Assembly: GCA_001795115.1 (NCBI GenBank)
Contig: MGNI01000116.1
Location: 3,281-17,421, forward strand
Source: Chloroflexi bacterium RBG_16_48_8
GTDB lineage: Bacteria > Chloroflexota > Anaerolineae > Anaerolineales > E44-bin32
Length of the DNA: 14,141 nucleotides
Direction: 5' to 3'
Under the pieces are notes generated by a model. The model had not been told where the DNA came from and searched no databases. It saw only the letters and a list, made by a program, of their open reading frames with translations. Shown here one piece after another: positions 12,868-14,141 of this stretch (the first letter of the stretch is position 1; each line of letters starts with the position of its first letter). A program made the position numbers and the translations under genes.

Positions 12868-14141
12868 TAGCTAATTTCTCCTCTTCCGCTTGACCAAAAG
12901 CGTTTCAGCACTTCAGTCAAATTTTGATGTTCAGGACGAGATAGATCAGGATCAAGCTTGTAGATCTTCTTTGCTTCATTTCGCGCCTTTTCGATCAAAT
13001 GCACGTCTGTTAGACGCGCCATCTGTAGTTCTGCAAATCCAGATTGGCGGGTTCCAAGGAAATCACCGGGTCCCCTTTGGTCGAGGTCGATTTCCGCCAA
13101 CTTGAACCCATCCTGTATCTCTTCCATGGCTTTAAGACGTTCATTATCTGCGTTATCGACAGAATCCGGGATTAGGAGACAATAGGAGGGCTGATCATCA
13201 CGTCCTACTCGACCTCGAAATTGATGGAGTTGAGCCAACCCAAAGCGATTTGCACCCTCGATGAGCATAACACTAGAATTGGGGATGTCGATGCCAAGTT
13301 CAACAACAGATGTGGATACAAGTATTTGATATTCACCAGATCGGAATCGCCTCATCACATCTTCCTTCTCATCGGGTCGTAACCTTCCATGCAGCAATCC
13401 GACCTTATATGCTGGGAAAACCTCAGTCTGCAGCCGTTCATGTTCTTCAACAGCTGCTTTTGCCTCTACTTTTTCAGATTCTTCGACGAGTGGATAGATA
13501 ATGAAAGCCTGCCTTCCCTCCTCTATTTGGCTTTTGATGAATTGATAAGCCCGATTACGCTCAATCGGTGTTAAAACGCGAGTCTCTATTGGTTTTCTTC
13601 CAGGGGGCATCTCGTCGATTACTGTGAGGTCCAAGTCCCCATAGACGGTAAGTGCTAATGAACGTGGGATGGGTGTGGCGGTCATCACAAGAAGGTTGGG
13701 ATTCTCGCCTTTGGATCGAAGCAAGGCACGTTGATTGACCCCAAATCGATGCTGTTCATCGATAACGGCCAGCCCCAGTTTGGCGAACTGGATAGGATCT
13801 TCAATGAGTGCGTGGGTTCCAACGACAACCTGAATAGAACCCTGGGAGAGACCATCACGAATTTCAGCTTTCTCGGATTCTGGGGTCGAACCGAGTAATA
13901 GTCGGATTTTCTCCGGGGGTATCCCTGCCCCTTCTTTAAGGAGTTCCGTCAAGGTCGTCAGATGTTGCTCTGCCAGGATGCTGGTGGGTGCCATGAAGGC
14001 GGATTGAAATCCGTTGGCGGCTGTGATAGCGATGGCCGCTGCTGACACGACGGTTTTCCCTGAACCAACATCGCCCTGTATGAGCCTGTTCATGGGGTGA
14101 GAATCAGCAAGATCCGCCTGAACATCTTCCAGGGCGCGCCT
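12867..14141 (-). CDS. recG: ATP-dependent DNA helicase RecG, C-terminal 424 residues (5' end outside window)
   Basis: RecG is a superfamily 2 helicase that reverses stalled replication forks and moves branched DNA. The frame is open to the right edge, so the true start and the N-terminal wedge domain are missing; the ATG at 14093 inside the helicase core is not a start. Seen in order are VQADLADSHPMNRL, the Walker A motif QGDVGSGKTVVSAAA, MAPTSILAEQH, the Walker B box as DEQHRFGV, TATPIPRSLALTVYGDLDLT, DEMPPGRKPIETRVL, the second RecA-like domain with LLHGRLRPDEKE, VSTSVVELGIDIP, RFGLAQLHQFRGRVGR, and the RecG-specific GPGDFLGTRQSG. It ends SSGRGEIS at the TAA that overlaps the coaD ATG by one base. 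First visible gene of the recG-coaD-DivIVA-like group. Confidence 0.97.
   Translation of the reverse strand, partial: RRALEDVQADLADSHPMNRLIQGDVGSGKTVVSAAAIAITAANGFQSAFMAPTSILAEQHLTTLTELLKEGAGIPPEKIRLLLGSTPESEKAEIRDGLSQGSIQVVVGTHALIEDPIQFAKLGLAVIDEQHRFGVNQRALLRSKGENPNLLVMTATPIPRSLALTVYGDLDLTVIDEMPPGRKPIETRVLTPIERNRAYQFIKSQIEEGRQAFIIYPLVEESEKVEAKAAVEEHERLQTEVFPAYKVGLLHGRLRPDEKEDVMRRFRSGEYQILVSTSVVELGIDIPNSSVMLIEGANRFGLAQLHQFRGRVGRDDQPSYCLLIPDSVDNADNERLKAMEEIQDGFKLAEIDLDQRGPGDFLGTRQSGFAELQMARLTDVHLIEKARNEAKKIYKLDPDLSRPEHQNLTEVLKRFWSSGRGEIS

Noticed and set aside
14046..14093. ATG at 14093 as the start of recG
   Set aside because: It lies just before the Walker A motif, the frame stays open to the window edge with family-like residues, and RecG needs a long N-terminal wedge domain.
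1..14141. tRNA, rRNA, CRISPR arrays, insertion sequences or attachment sites
   Set aside because: No cloverleaf-like segment, regularly spaced repeat, transposase or long terminal repeat was seen by reading; a tRNAscan or repeat search was not possible.

Overview
The window is a 14.1 kb piece of an ordinary bacterial chromosome of medium GC. It carries informational and envelope housekeeping genes and no sign of phage, plasmid, insertion sequence or CRISPR. The gene set and order (alaS, a membrane-anchored baseplate-J-like protein, ruvX, mltG; a roadblock protein next to pyrG; recG, coaD and a SepIVA/DivIVA-like coiled-coil protein) suggest a member of the Chloroflexota, perhaps near Anaerolineae. 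That assignment is an inference from gene content, not from a marker tree. Promoters read as normal sigma-70 type: TTGAAG-17-TATAAT before alaS and TTGACA-17-TAGAAT before the sigma factor.

Layout. Positions 1-420 (minus) are the N-terminal 140 codons of tyrosyl-tRNA synthetase, running off the left edge. Positions 421-625 are its leader, which looks like a complete attenuator: an extended -10 promoter, a 29-codon leader-peptide ORF with three Tyr codons whose ATG lies at the predicted transcription start, a GC hairpin, a segment that can pair with the 5' arm of a downstream terminator, the terminator with seven Ts, and a small hairpin holding the tyrS ribosome binding site. Positions 714-1457 (minus) hold a two-helix membrane segment and a PH-like domain in one frame split by a TGA. 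Positions 1601-7546 (plus) form an operon alaS - baseplate-J-like gene - ruvX - mltG, with overlapping genes and a good terminator that probably also serves the convergent sigma factor gene.

Positions 7604-8990 (minus) are a RpoD/SigA-type sigma factor with a near-consensus promoter and an inverted-repeat-rich leader of about 100 nt. Positions 9182-9556 (plus) are a roadblock/LC7 protein, followed by a strong 11-bp hairpin and pyrG (CTP synthase, 9665-11308). Positions 11309-11713 have no convincing gene. Positions 11714-14141 (minus) read recG (5' end outside the window), coaD overlapping it by one base, and a short coiled-coil SepIVA/DivIVA-like protein.

How the parts work together. The window joins tRNA charging (tyrS, alaS), transcription (sigma factor), CTP and coenzyme A supply (pyrG, coaD), DNA repair and nucleic-acid processing (recG, ruvX) and wall growth (mltG, the DivIVA-like protein). 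The most notable element is the candidate tyrosine-codon attenuator with a leaderless leader peptide before tyrS. Next are the non-phage baseplate-J-like membrane protein inside a housekeeping operon and the UGA-split PH-domain gene.
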